From positions 41,474,152 to 41,538,151 of the forward strand of contig NC_133536.1 in the NCBI RefSeq assembly GCF_048544455.1: DNA of 64,000 bases, in the 5' to 3' direction. This DNA is from Silene latifolia (lineage: Eukaryota > Streptophyta > Magnoliopsida > Caryophyllales > Caryophyllaceae). The stretch's first letter is position 1. Every line of letters begins with the position of its first letter. Of the stretch, positions 11,630-23,397 are shown piece after piece. The translations under genes were made by a program, and so were the position numbers. The notes below the pieces were generated by a model. The model had not been told where the DNA came from, searched no databases, and saw only the letters and a list, made by a program, of their open reading frames with translations.

Positions 11630-12115
11630 TAAGTTTCACGAAATCACCTTCCAGTTTCACAAACTAAGCTAGAGGATTCACAAATTAAGCTGTAGGATTC
11701 ACAAAATTTGTAAGTAAACAATTGCACAAAATCAAGTTCAAGTTTCACCAAAACACTTTCTAGTTTCACCAACTAAAGTCCAAGTTTCACTAAATCAGGT
11801 CCAAGTTTCACAAAATAAAGGGTAGGATTCACGAATTAAGAATTTAAAACATTAAGGTGTACGATTCACAAATTAAGCTCTAGGATTCACAAATTAAGCT
11901 GTAGGATTCACAAAATTTGTAAGTAAACAATTGCACAAAATTAAGTTCAAGTTTCACCAAAACACCTTCTAGTTTCACCAATTAAACTCCAAGTTTCACT
12001 AAAACAGGTCCAAGTTTCACAAAATAAACGGTAGGATTCACGAATTAAGAACTTAAAACATTAAGGTGTAGGATTCACAAATTAAGCTCTAGGATTCACA
12101 ATTTAATAAGTAATG
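11630..12115 (-). repeat. Tandem array, right arm, inverted relative to 10380-10815
   Basis: Units of the type AGGATTCACAAATTAAGC and AAGTTTCACGAAATCA are the reverse complement of the left array. There is an internal higher-order duplication: the run from about 11690 recurs from about 11890. Confidence 0.8.
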
Positions 12116-12418
12116 AAACTAGTTGAGCTTGAATGTAACGAATGAAATAAGGCGATTGATTGGTGATTTAAGCTTCATATATCTGTTCATGTCATTGACA
12201 TTAAGAAAGCAAATCTTGATTACTTGAAGCATAACCAAGTTAAATTTTCTTGAAAAAGAACATGAGCATCGACAGAGTTCGAAACGAAAATGCACTTCAC
12301 GCGAGACTAGAGTATCTACTATCTAGTACTAGTGTCAAATAAATGTTGTTACTTGGTCGTACATGATTTCATTCGGAAAAGGTATCATTAGAATGAAAAA
12401 TAAGGAATGAAAGTACAG

Positions 12419-12838
12419 TGATAATGGCGAAAACGAGATGAATCGGAGAATACGGGATGAAAATAACGGATGAATTGAAATAAATACTATGAATCAAAAG
12501 TACCTAAATCGATCGTGCTTGATTATGATCAATGACGATTACAACCTGCATGAAAACAAAGTAATTAGTATTGGAAGGACTATGATAATGGCGAAAAGGA
12601 CATGAATCAGAGAAGACGAAATGAAAATTACGGATGAATTGAAATGAATACTATTGAATCAAAAGTACCTAAATAGACTGTGCTTGATTATGATCAATGA
12701 CGATTACAACCTGCATGAAAGCAAAGTAATTTGTATTGAAAGGACTGTGATAATGGCAAAAAGGAGATGAATCAGAGAAGACGAAATGAAAATTACAGAT
12801 GAATTGAAAGGAAACCTATTGAATCAAAAGTACCTAAG
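12419..12838. repeat. 164-bp tandem repeat, about 2.6 copies
   Basis: GTGATAATGGCGAAAA-type unit starts fall at 12419, 12582 and 12747 (periods 163 and 165 bp). The last copy is truncated at TACCTAAGCTGAGG. Confidence 0.85.
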
Positions 12839-13127
12839 CTGAGGAGGATAATGGCGGTCGAACGCTCGGTAGTAATGGCGGTCTGGAGCTCGGTAGTAAT
12901 GGCGGTCGGTAGCTAAGCGTTAATGGCGAGTGGCGAGATGAAGATGATGAAGACGAGTTGAAGAGAGAGATAGAGGAAGGAGTAAATGAACGAAGTAAAT
13001 GATTGATGGTGAGGGAAAATGTGTGTTGGTTAGAATTATATAGGGACACGTGGCATCATCCGGTGAGTTAGATCCGACGGTTTAGGATGGGTACAGCTGC
13101 CTCACCCTAAGAAGGGTGCCTCACATG

Positions 13128-13132
<5 letters not shown>

Positions 13133-13180
<48 letters not shown>
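13133..13180. repeat. (AT)n microsatellite between A and B
   Basis: Pure AT dinucleotides joining the right end of A to the left end of B. Confidence 0.95.
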
Positions 13181-13185
<5 letters not shown>

Positions 13186-13534
13186 TAGGATCACATGAGT
13201 CCACCCTATCTTTTTGAGTCCGTGAGTCCATGATACAATATCACACTTTATACTACACAATATCACAGCTTACAGTTTCACACGTTATACTAAACAATAT
13301 CACAACTGGAAAAAAAAAAGTTTTAGAAAAAAAAATCGAAAAAAAAATCGTGATATTGTTTTGTAATACAATATCACACGTTATACTAAACAATATCACA
13401 GCATACATTAAGTTTTTTTTTTTTTTTTTTTTTTAAATAAAAAAAAAAAAAATTTCGAAAAGAAAAATTTGAAAAAAAAATCGTGATATTATTTTGTAAT
13501 ACAATATCACACGTTATACTAAACAATATCACAG

Positions 13535-13570
<36 letters not shown>

Positions 13571-13796
13571 TTTTCGGAAAAAAAAAATTTCGGAAAAAAA
13601 ATATTCGAAAAAAAAAAATTTCAAAAAAAAAAAAAAAAAAAAAAACTTTTTTTTTCGAAAAAAATTTTTTGAAAAACAAAAAATTCGAAAAAAAAAATTG
13701 AAAAAAAAAATTCGTGATATTGTTTTGTATAGTGCGTGATATTGTTTTATGGACTCATGGACTCAAATATATAGGTGGACTCACCGGATCTTACCT
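13181..13796. mobile_element. Element B: 0.6-kb MITE-like element with inverted ends
   Basis: The left end GATCACATGAGTCCACC and the reverse complement of the right end GATCCGGTGAGTCCACC match at 14 of 17 positions. Inner words GAGTCCATGA (left) and TCATGGACTC (right) are also inverted. The interior has three blocks with TATCACACGTTATACTAA and the 10-bp inverted pair GTGATATTGT/ACAATATCAC, separated by long A and T runs. No ORF. Confidence 0.8.
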
Positions 13797-14484
13797 ATAT
13801 ATATATAGAGAGAGGTGGGATCCGGTGAGAACGAACACTCGGTGAGAACGGTGAGAACGAACTAGCCATCCTATTTATTAACAACAAACATCACCCAAAA
13901 CCAAATCTTACTCATCTGTCATCCCGATTAACTATCATAATCGCCACTAGATGCCAGAACCACCACCAGACAGTGGCCACCACCACCACCACGCGCCGTG
14001 AACACCGGTACCATTCGTTTCCGTCATTTTCGCCTGAGTTCTACCCATATCTCCCCCTTTCTCTCTCCCTTTCCCTTCCTGAAGTTTGAAGACGCCGCCG
14101 GTTATCACTGACCACCTACCGATGCCGACGTCGGAGATCCGACTGCTACCACCAACATCCTCTCCGACAACCCTCGCCCTCTTATCATACCCAATTTTCC
14201 CCGCCGACTCAACCCCGAGTCACATCCGCACTTATCGCTCTCAAATCCGCACTTCGCAATGATGGAATACAACCTATGAAGAACAGGATTATTTCTTGTA
14301 TTGTCACAAAGATTTTATTCCTTTTTCTAATCTTTTCTTTAATTCCTCTTCCTCTTATTTATTTGAACTTTTCCGTTGGTTTAATGTCGATCGTTACAAA
14401 ATCCAACCTAAAGTCAAACTCTCCTTTGCTGAGATCATGTCTTGTTATAAAATTGTTATGAAGATGTTCTTCCTTATTGTGGGT

Positions 14485-15813
14485 TGTAATACTCCGTATT
14501 TATAAGTCTTGGGGTACTCTATCGAGTAGCCCTTACTCTGTCGAGTAAGGGTAAGTTGCGAGATAAAATAGTTTCGACTGTTGTACTCGATCGAGTAGTC
14601 GGGGTACTCGATCGAGTAAGGGGTACTCGATCGAGTACCTTGGGTACTCGATCGAGTGTCCGGTTTTACGGGGAGTTTTCTCGGGTTTTGTTAATTATGC
14701 GATTAGGGTATTTAAACATAGTCGTCATTGTTTTAAATCACTTTTACAAAACCTAAAACCCTGTTTAAGAGAGAAAGCAACCGTTCATCTTCCTAATCGC
14801 ATCCTTAGCAATTCCCGAGTTCAGACGGTCAGTTCTTGTGGTTATCCGTATCGTTGAGTTCCCTGCGTCGAGGGTAAGCTTTTAATATAATTTTTATAAT
14901 GTTTTGTTAAGTTTGGTTAAACCCTAATTTAGAGATTGGGGGTTTTGTGTGTAGTTTGTGATGTGTAGCCTCTATGTGTTATATGATAGGAGGAGGGTTC
15001 GTAGAAGAGACTTTTGATACAAACTTGTTACTCTTGATCGTTGTGCTTTCCGGGTAGGATTTCCTACTCAGTATTAGTCCCATAATGGGATATTGGTGAT
15101 GTGTTGTACTTGGTTGTTTGATATGATGATTGTCTTGTGTTTGTGGTCGTGATTGCTTGTTGATGGTTCTCGAGATGCGTTCTCGGCTGAGTGGGGTCAC
15201 TTGCGGGAGTGACTTCACGCCCTAGTTTCGCCCTTCGTGGAACCCGCCACGGAAGGGGATGTGCACATTAATGGACGGGGTTATCGCTCGGTATGATGAG
15301 CGGGGCTTAGGTGGGAACGGCGCGTCCCCCATCGGCGTGGTGGTCCAAAGTGGACGATCAATGATTGAGGTGATTGGAGTTGGTTGGTTGTGTGTGTGTG
15401 ACTTAAGTCGTCTGTTTATCTTATTGTTGATATATGTATTGAATTGTGTGATTATTACGACCCGTTTAAATGTTTTAAAAACGTGGTGATCCATTCGGGG
15501 TGGTGAGCGATTATTGAGCGTGTGTGATATGACGCGTATGGGATAGCCGGGATGAGTCATCACGTGGCGCTTAGAAGTCTTCCGTTGTCGACGAAGTCTA
15601 GTAGCTTTGATAGTTTAGTCAGTAGACCGTATGAGAACCTTGTAATTCCTTTTATTAGTTTTGGTTATAACATGTAATCGCTTAATCTATAATTACTTTA
15701 AAAGTACGTTTCTTCATTGTCTTATGATATTCAGTACCTCGGGCAACCGAGGATGGTAGTATCCTTATACCTGAGTGGTCCTGGTAAGGCACTTGGAGTA
15801 TGGGGGTGTTACA
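14485..15813 (+). repeat. 5' LTR of the LARD-like element
   Basis: TGTAATACTCCG to GGGTGTTACA. Palindrome copies at 14518-14660 precede a TATA-like TATTTAAA near 14708. A possible leader intron runs from GT 14874 to CAG 15071, and the conserved hairpin block is at about 15189-15337. Confidence 0.9.
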
Positions 15814-15815
15814 AA

Positions 15816-15836
15816 TGGTATCAGAGCGACGATTTT
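15816..15836 (+). other. Primer binding site, tRNA-iMet type
   Basis: TGGTATCAGAGCGACGATTT lies two bases after the 5' LTR. It matches the plant initiator-Met site. Confidence 0.88.
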
Positions 15837-16583
15837 GGAACCTGTAACAAATGAACATAATGAACGTAGAGAGTCTAATAAAATGAACCTGGTGTATGTG
15901 TAATGGGAGCCCCGGCTGATGCTAGATTTTGGGTGAGTAGGCGCCCTCACTTCAAAATCTTGGCCCCATGATACTTAAGCCGATCACATGGTATGGGAAC
16001 GTGGAGTCCGTGTGTAGATGTGCGACGTGTATGTTAATTGTCTTTATATGGTTTGTTGAAAGCATGTTGCATGATAGTTGGTTGACATGTTGGTTGGAAT
16101 CGTTGGAAAAGTATATGAGAATGATGAATGATATGGTAGAAAAAGAATGTAGTTCGTATATGATGATGTGTGATGAAGTGGATTTGTAATGTTGTTGTAT
16201 TAGCAACATGGAAATAGGATTTGTAGTGTATGGGTGTGGTTTGTGTTATGAAAAGTTATGAAAATTTAAAACATGCGGGTAATACATGATTGAAAGTTGA
16301 ATGTTATATGAGCATGATAGATGGTAATGTTTGACTTCTGGTAAGTAGTAACATGAAGAATAGAGGTTCAATGATATGTGTTTTATATAACGAATTGGAT
16401 GAAAAGCATGATGGTTGTTTATAACGTGGCACTTGATAACACGAAGTAGATTATTTTGTTAATTGTATGAGGAGTCGCGCAGATTTGAATGCGTAGTTGT
16501 AATCATAATGTTGAAATAATAATGAATGCATAGTACGTTAGGGTATGTGAGATAACATTCGGGTAGTATTCACGAGTCTGCAT

Positions 16584-16830
16584 GACTCGATCGAGTGGGT
16601 TTGATTCGATCGAGTGGGTACTTGTCGTTATTTTGACCAGAATCGTGTTTTGGGCACTCGATCGAGTACCTCGGGCACTCGATCGAGTATGGGGTCACTC
16701 GATCGAGTAGCCGGGCTACTCGGTCGAGTAAGTCGAGAGATCGGAAGGTCCGTTTGGGTTACGAGTCGGGGCACTCGATCGAGCATGTTGGGCACTCGAT
16801 CGAGTAGGTTCCGTACTCGATCGAGTGGGG
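16584..16830. repeat. ACTCGATCGAGT palindrome cluster in LARD internal region
   Basis: About nine copies, most with the perfect CGATCG core, spaced 20-40 bp, about 770 bp downstream of the primer site. The related cluster at 7024-7195 occupies the equivalent place in the other element. Confidence 0.88.
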
Positions 16831-16839
16831 TCTGTGCAG

Positions 16840-19800
16840 GTCATATGCGTATTTCGGGTCATATGTTTGTCTTTTGACATTCGTTGCATATTACGTTTAA
16901 TTCAAAGGTGTTGTATTACTTCTTTATGCATTGTTTTACGTATGTGTTGGTCCTGAAGCGTAAGTTACCCAATCTTATGATGTAAAGAGTGGCACTATGA
17001 TGAGTATGAGTTCGGTGGGGAGGACATGAGTTATATGTGATTATGATAGATGGTGGAAAAAGAAAAGGAAGATTGGTATAGTTTATTGAGGCATGGCGCA
17101 CGTTTTGCGAGACGGGATGAGTGATATGATTGTGTGTTGAGTAATGTAAAAATAAGTGAATATAGACAAGGGATGATGTGAGTATAATGAACGTGAGAAT
17201 GAAAAGATTGAAAGTAAGAATGTGGATAGTGGCAGCTTGAGATGTGTAAAGAGTTAAGGAGGGAAATGGTTAGGAGTCGTGTGGGTTATGGATTTATGTA
17301 GTGAAAGTTCGTTTAAAGGGGTTGAGAAGAGTAATATATAGTGAACTTTGTGGAGACATGTCGCGAGGTGTATTTGTAGACAGTGAGTGAGTTTGGGAGG
17401 TTTGGTTTATTAAAAGATGAAACTACTGTGTGATTTCCTTGGGTAATTAACGGTATTAAATGAATTCTGATTTCTAGAGATGTAAAAAGGGGGATGCAAT
17501 TGTTTGAACATTAAATGTTGGTTCTATGGATAGATTAGTGGCAAGTATGAGTGATAGCATAATAAGAGAAGATCCATGGTAAGAAAGAGTGAGATGATGT
17601 CGGTAGAAAATAATGGAATTAAGTTTTGGAGCAACAAAGGGGTAACCAGATTGCTAAAGAGTTAGCTAGAAGGGATAAGGAGTTGAACTATTAATTGGTA
17701 TTATAGAGTGTAAAGAGAAAAGAAGGATAAAAGTAAGCTGAGGAAAATGTTCACCGGAGCTATGTGATATAAAGATAAGAAATCATCGAAATATGTGATG
17801 GTATCACGAGGATGTTAGCTAAAGGTTATATAGGAGTTTCAGGGCAACATGATTGGCAATGAGTTTCGAGGAATTAAGGGAGTAAGAAGTTGGTGGAGTA
17901 TTGGCACGATACGAGATATTTGGTGGAGAGTTGGATGACAATACAAATAAGATAGCATTTGGAATAATGTTGAGGTAATTTTGTGGATGGGTTTGATGTT
18001 CGTTATTTGCAATGTTAACCAAAAATGGTAGAAAAACCATGTTATTTTGATATGAGTGTAAGAGATTTGATATACGAGCAAATGTGGCATTGTGGTGTTA
18101 TCACTAATGGCTAAGAGTGATGGAATATTAGAAAGGCGAAGAATTCTAAAGAGGTTGATTTGGTAGGGACCTGATTGTTGTGTATGATTGTGAGAGGGTA
18201 TAAGATGTGGTTAGATGAGGCGGACGTTATTAGTTGAATAGTGAAGGTGTGATTATATTTGGCAGGAAGTGATGGTTGTGCGAATGGGGGAATATGTTAT
18301 GAGGGGCATATGAGTTAAACTCGGGCGGCAGGTAACCTTTTTCGAGTGGTGACTTACGTGGTCAGGATTGACTAGTTGGTTGTGATTACGGGTCTGTGAT
18401 TTGTGTAAATGTTTGTGTGAGGTTCTGACCTCACAAGAAGTGGTATGGTATGATAATTATAAAATTGTTTTATGAATGTTCGGTAATATGTATGTTGGAC
18501 ACGGTAATTTAATTTAATGATATCCAAAAAGGTAATAATTTGATTGATTTGACATGGCTAGTTATAATTTTATGTGTATTGGTAACACATGTGTATTCCG
18601 GGAAATGGCAGAGAGGATGTTCATGAGATGCTTATATGTTTATCCATATAATATGTTGCGTGGTGATTTAATAAAGTGGATTTGAGTAAGTTTTTCTTGT
18701 CCGAGAAGTTATGCTAAGTCGATTTATGGGAATTGTATGCAATTGTGATGTCTATCGGTGTGGTTGTGGTGCCTCGGGTGGTGATCCGGCACGGTACATA
18801 GTCTTTGTGATGATGGGTATTTTCGCACTACGGTGTGTCTGTTGGTGGCGGTGTTGTGATGCCGTCACCGGTTGTGGTGGAGTAGGCGGGATGATTATGA
18901 TTCGGGTTTCGAAAGTACATACCAGTTAGTTATACATAGATTGTTGTTTTGTTTGATGTTGCTCTCTGCGAGTGTCGGTTTGTCTTTGATAGACATTGTC
19001 TTGCTTATTCATGTTTTCTTTACCAGGTTAAGTTGGGAATGAGGTAGAGTATGATGTGAAATAGAGTTGTATATGTTTCGTTGTTGTCATGGGATAGTGA
19101 TAATCTGTTGATGGGACACGGTTGTGAGAGGTTGTTACGGTAATTTTGATCTTGTTTTCAGATGAGACATCGGTAGACATGGTAATGGAAAATGATTCGT
19201 GGAACATGTGTTGTAATGAGCTGAAAGCGGCAGGTAGTTCATAATCTTTCGTTGAGACAGTGAGTGTAGGGTGTTGGGGAAATTAGTGTCATGTTAAGTT
19301 GTGTATGAATTTTGCGGTAATGAAAGAAAGAACTTGAGGATCTAGTGTGCGTGTACGTAACGAGTGCGGACCGTGAGTTATGCTTCTGGGAGATAAGTGC
19401 CTTACGTAGAGAGGTATGTTGTTTGGCAGTAATAATGAAGAGTGGGTATGGTGATTTGCTACGAGTTTATGGTATAGGTTAGGTGCTTGCGAATGAGTTG
19501 AGGAATGGGAAATGTTTATGTATGGGAGCCTTGGATATAAGAATGGTGAGTGTTTGGTTTATAGACGGTTATCTTTGACATGTGGTGGTACAGAGGGTAA
19601 TGAGATATAGATATGGTTTGGTATTAGTGAGTTACGGGGACGTAACATTTGTCTTAAGAGGAGTAGGATGCGATAAAACAGATTTTGATGGTTGTACATA
19701 TGGGAATATATTCGGAAGTTGAGTCTTGATGTAGAATAAAAGATCGATTCGTGTTGTGGGTGATTTTATTAAAGGTCATGACCGTGCTTGTAGGAGCGTG

Positions 19801-20212
19801 ATGTTTAGGAGTGTGAGAATATTTCGCTAGTATTGACAGTTGGATGATGAGTTACGAGTGTGAGTAAACTTCGAGGACGAAGTTCCTTTTTAGGGTGGTA
19901 GAATGTAACATCCCGTTTGATGTCTATGAGTGTCTTGGTATTGGATTTGATAGTTGATGATATTATGGAGCTAGCAGCATTAGAGGATGGTAGTTGGTTA
20001 TGTATGGAGTTGGTGTCGTGAGAGATATATATGTGGTAGATACGATATAGTGAGTCATGTTGTGGAAGTAAACATAGTTGGTGGAGTGGGTGTTAAGAGT
20101 TCTTGTTCTATGTTCGGTCGAGTTCTTGAGTCCTTAGCTAAGTTGTTGTGTCTTGGTCGAGTCTGTATGGTTGTTTTTATGTATGGGTTGAACTTCGGGG
20201 ACGAAGTTCCTT
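16840..20212 (+). other. Non-coding internal region of the LARD-like element
   Basis: More than 3 kb without a credible ORF. The strand is rich in G, A and T and poor in C. Around 19866-19915 a block like the pre-LTR region (AACTTCGAGGACGAAGTT, then AGGGTGGTAGAATGTAACATCCCG-like text) suggests a remnant 3' end of another element. Confidence 0.6.
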
Positions 20213-20227
20213 TTAAGGAGGGAAGAC
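20213..20227 (+). other. Polypurine tract of the LARD-like element
   Basis: AAGGAGGGAAGAC-type purine run between the hairpin AACTTCGGGGACGAAGTT (about 20190-20207) and the 3' LTR start TGTAATACTCC. Confidence 0.75.
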
Positions 20228-21573
20228 TGTAATACTCCGTATTTATAAGTCTTGGGGTACTCTATCGAGTAGCCCTTACTCTGTCGAGTAAGGGTAAGTT
20301 GCGAGATAAAATAGTTTCTGACCTGTTGGGTACTCGATCGAGTAGCTGGGGTACTCGATCGAGTAAGGGGGTACTCGATCGAGTACCTTGGGTACTCGAT
20401 CGAGTGTCCGGTTTTACGGGGAGTTTTCTCGGGTTTTGTTAATTATGCGATTAGGGTATTTAAACATAGTCGTCATTGTTTTAAATCACTTTTACAAAAC
20501 CTAAAACCCTGTTTAAGAGAGAAAGCAACCAGTTCATCTTCCCGATCGCATCCTTAGCAATTCACGGAGTTCGACGGTCGATTCTTGTGGGTGTTATCCG
20601 TATCGTTGAGTTCCCTGCGTCGAGGGTAAGCTTTTAATATAATTTTTATAATGTTTTGTTAAGTTTGGTTAAACCCTAATTTAGAGATTGGGGTTTTGTG
20701 TGTAGTTTGTGATGTGTAGCCTCTATGTGTTATATGATAGGAGGAGGGTTCGTAGAAGAGACTTTTGATACAAATTTGTTGATACTTGTCTGATCACAGT
20801 GCTTTCCGGTAGGATTTCCTACTCAGTATTAGTCCCATAATGGGATATTGGTGATGTGTTGTACTTGGTTGTTTGATATGATGATTGTCTTGTGTTTGTG
20901 GTCGTGATTGCTTGTTGATGGTTCTCGAGATGCGTTCTCGGCCGAGTGGGGTCACTTGCGGGAGTGACTTCACGCCCTAGTTTCGCCCTTCGTGGAACCC
21001 GCCACGGAAGGGGATGTGCACATTAATGGACGGGGTTATCGCTCGGTATGATGAGCGGGGCTTAGGTGGGAACGGTCATGGTCCCCCATCGCGCGGTCCA
21101 AAGTGGACGATCAATGATTGAGGTGATTGGAGTTGGTTGGTTGTGTGTGTGTGACGATTAAGTTTGTCTGTTTTATCTTATTGTTGATATATTGAATTGT
21201 GTGATTAGTACCGACCCCGTTTAAATGTTTTAAAAACTCGTGGTGATCCATTCGGGGTGGTGAGCGATTATTGAGCGGTGTGATGATATGACGCGTATGG
21301 GATAGCCGGGATGAGTCATCACGTGGCGGTTAGAAGTCTTCCATGTGTCGACGAAGTCTAGTAGCTTTGATAGTTTTAGTTGTAGACCGTATGAGAACCT
21401 TGTAATTCCTTTTATTAGTTTTGGTTATAACATGTAATCGCTTAATCTATAATTACTTTAAAAGTACGTTTCTTCATTGTCTTATGATATTCAGTACCTC
21501 GGGCAACCGAGGATGGTAGTATCCTTATACCTGAGTGGTCTTGGTAAGGCACTTGGAGTATGGGGGTGTTACA
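20228..21573 (+). repeat. 3' LTR of the LARD-like element
   Basis: 1,346 bp, the same organisation as the 5' LTR: palindromes 20255-20406, hairpin block about 20950-21098. It is followed by the TSD TGGGT. Confidence 0.9.
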
Positions 21574-21889
21574 TGGGTCCCCTTCAGCTTGTCTCTCATC
21601 GATCCGTCAAGGAAATGGTATGCACATCTGATATGAAGAAAGTTGTTAGAATTGGATTAATTTTGATTAGGAATCCTGAAGTTTCCTGATAAATGACGTT
21701 TTAGAGCTTATTTAATTTTTTTTTTTAAAAACAAAAAGTAGGATGTTAGGTAGTGTATTTGTTAATTAATCTGAATAAGAGGAAGAGGAATTAAAGAAAA
21801 TATTAGAAAAAGAAATAAAATGTTTGATAATATGGGTAGTTTGGTGATTAAATGTGAATTTTTATCAAATCTATATTCTAAAGTGTATA

Positions 21890-22299
21890 TAGAGTTCCGA
21901 TAAAAAAGTGTACCTAGGATAAAAAAAAAGTGTATCTACATTATTAAAAAGTGTATATTGAATTTTGGTAAAAAACTGTATCTACGATAGTCAAAAGTGT
22001 ATCTAAGATTTGTTAAAAAAAAAAATGTATCTACATTATTAAATAGTGTATATAAAATTCTGGTAAAAAGTGTACCTACGATAGTCAAAAGTGTATCTGA
22101 GATTTGGTAAAAAAAAAAAAGTGTATCTACATTATAAAAAAGTGTATATAGAATTCTGGTAAAAAATGTACCTACGATAGTCAAAAGTGTATCTGAGATT
22201 TGGTAAAAAAAAAAAAAAGTGTGTCTATGGTATTAAAAAGTGTATATAGAATTCTGGTAAAAAGTGTACCTACGATAGTAAAAAGTGTATCTGAGATTT

Positions 22300-22334
<35 letters not shown>

Positions 22335-22440
22335 GTATCTATGGTATTAAAAAGTGTATATAAAATTCTGGTAAAAAATGTATCTACGATAGTCAAAAGT
22401 GTATCTGAGATTTGGTAAAAAAAAAAAAAAAAGTGTACTT
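21890..22440 (+). repeat. Subterminal array of element C, AAAAGTGTATCTACGATAGT units
   Basis: Units of about 20-30 bp containing GTGTATCTAC, GTGTATATAGAATTCTGGT and GTGTATCTGAGATTTGGT alternate, with A-runs of variable length. A higher-order period of about 100-130 bp is visible. Confidence 0.88.
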
Positions 22441-22500
22441 TGTATATTCACATGAATATAGTGCGTTCTCACCGAGTGATCGTTCTCACCGGATCCTAAA

Positions 22501-22501
<1 letters not shown>

Positions 22502-22546
<45 letters not shown>
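22502..22546. repeat. (AT)n microsatellite between C and D
   Basis: About 45 bp of pure AT dinucleotides joining the ends of C and D. Confidence 0.95.
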
Positions 22547-22550
<4 letters not shown>

Positions 22551-22641
22551 CAGGATCCTGTACGAACCAAATTATGGTGCGAACAGTACGAACTATTCAA
22601 TAGAGGTCAGGTACAACTCGTAGTCACGCGCTAATTTATAA

Positions 22642-22957
22642 ATGTCAACACTCAGCTCAGCCACTCATCTTCACATCGTCTCTCTCACATTTAACTACCC
22701 TCCCAATTTTCTTTGTCCCTCATCCCTACCCATTGACTCCGGTCACCGGCGCCGAACTCCCATTCCACACTCCTTTACTGTTCTCTCTCCGCTTCCCTTT
22801 CCACTCATTAATCTTAAAACCCCAGTGCCTCCCAACATCAATGGCGACACAAACATCGACCACCAACTTTGCCTTCTCCGGCGACAAAAACAAAGAAAAA
22901 TTCCATTTTCCGGCTCCAAATTTCTCGATAACGGTGATGGCTTCTTTAGATTTTTGA
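22642..22957 (+). other. Unidentified open, CT-rich segment in element D
   Basis: Two overlapping short open frames in a pyrimidine-rich stretch with leader-like or captured-exon composition (MATQTSTTNFAFSGDKNK from 22840). It precedes the eL14 intron. I cannot assign it; it may be a piece of another captured gene. Confidence 0.2.
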
Positions 22958-23397
22958 AATTTTACTTCCTTTTTGGTAGATCTAACATTTAGATCGAATT
23001 CTCAAACGAAAAAAACCGAAAAAAATGAGATTTGAGAAGACCGCTCTCCTTAGGTTTTGGATAGTTTTATGGTGTATAAGATAATACACGTGTATGCTTA
23101 TTTTGTTTTGTTTACCTGATGTTTGGATTGGTAGTTAAAGACGCCGATTTGTTTATGTTAGTAAAATGATTTTATCGATTTAAAGCTTTACCAATTATTA
23201 GGTTTGACTCATTTGCTTTTGCTAGAATCTAAAAATAAGTCAATACAGTCTGTTAATAACATCTTTAGCGGATGCGCGAGCTGAGGATGATTCATGTAAA
23301 TCTGTGATAATGTGACGTCTTATTTTATCCTGCTAATGTGAATTTTGATTTCTGTTCAAGTTTGCTGACGTGGTTTCTTTTTGATATTGAATTGCAG

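Larger units (their letters stand above)
8255..13132. mobile_element. Element A: (AT)n-bounded DNA element, about 4.9 kb, non-autonomous
   Basis: It lies between two (AT)n tracts. The right end read inwards (ATCATGTGAGGCACCC then GGGTGAGGCAG) follows the anchor-plus-repeated-word pattern of elements B-F, here with the word GTGAGGCA. The left end (CGATCCGATCC, then GGCGAGGGCGCC) matches less well, so the left boundary is less certain. Contents are a possible spliced small gene (8884-9923), a minus-strand ORF related to the N-terminal domain of element F's Ulp1 gene (10945-11532), two oppositely oriented tandem arrays around that ORF, and a 164-bp tandem repeat near the right end. No transposase is visible. 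Confidence 0.6.
14485..21573 (+). mobile_element. 7.1-kb non-coding LTR element (LARD-like) nested in C, TSD TGGGT
   Basis: Identical 5-bp duplications TGGGT at 14480-14484 and 21574-21578 flank a complete element: 5' LTR 14485-15813, primer site 15816, internal region 15814-20227 and 3' LTR 20228-21573. The 4.4-kb internal region has no gag, protease, RT or integrase and is strikingly C-poor on the plus strand, for example around 17160-17700. It must therefore depend on enzymes from another element. The LTRs are near-identical except for several 1-3-bp indels. Confidence 0.88.
13816..22499. mobile_element. Element C: (AT)n-bounded DNA element, split by a nested LTR element
   Basis: Terminal inverted repeats of 33 bp with one mismatch: left 13818-13850, right 22464-22496. 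Both contain GGATCCGGTGAGAACGA and a second GGTGAGAACG. Removing the nested element 14485-21573 and one TSD leaves about 1.6 kb. The left half (13860-14480) has some short open frames that could be a captured gene piece I cannot identify. The right half holds the GTGTATCTACGATAGT array (21890-22440). Confidence 0.85.

Noticed and set aside
10380..12115. Regularly spaced repeats considered as a CRISPR array
   Set aside because: Units are degenerate, directly abutting and AT-rich, with no unique spacers, in a plant genome. They are tandem arrays.
18711..18929. Cys/Gly-rich short frame in the LARD interior
   Set aside because: Composition follows the local GT-rich strand; no conserved motif and no splice or start context.
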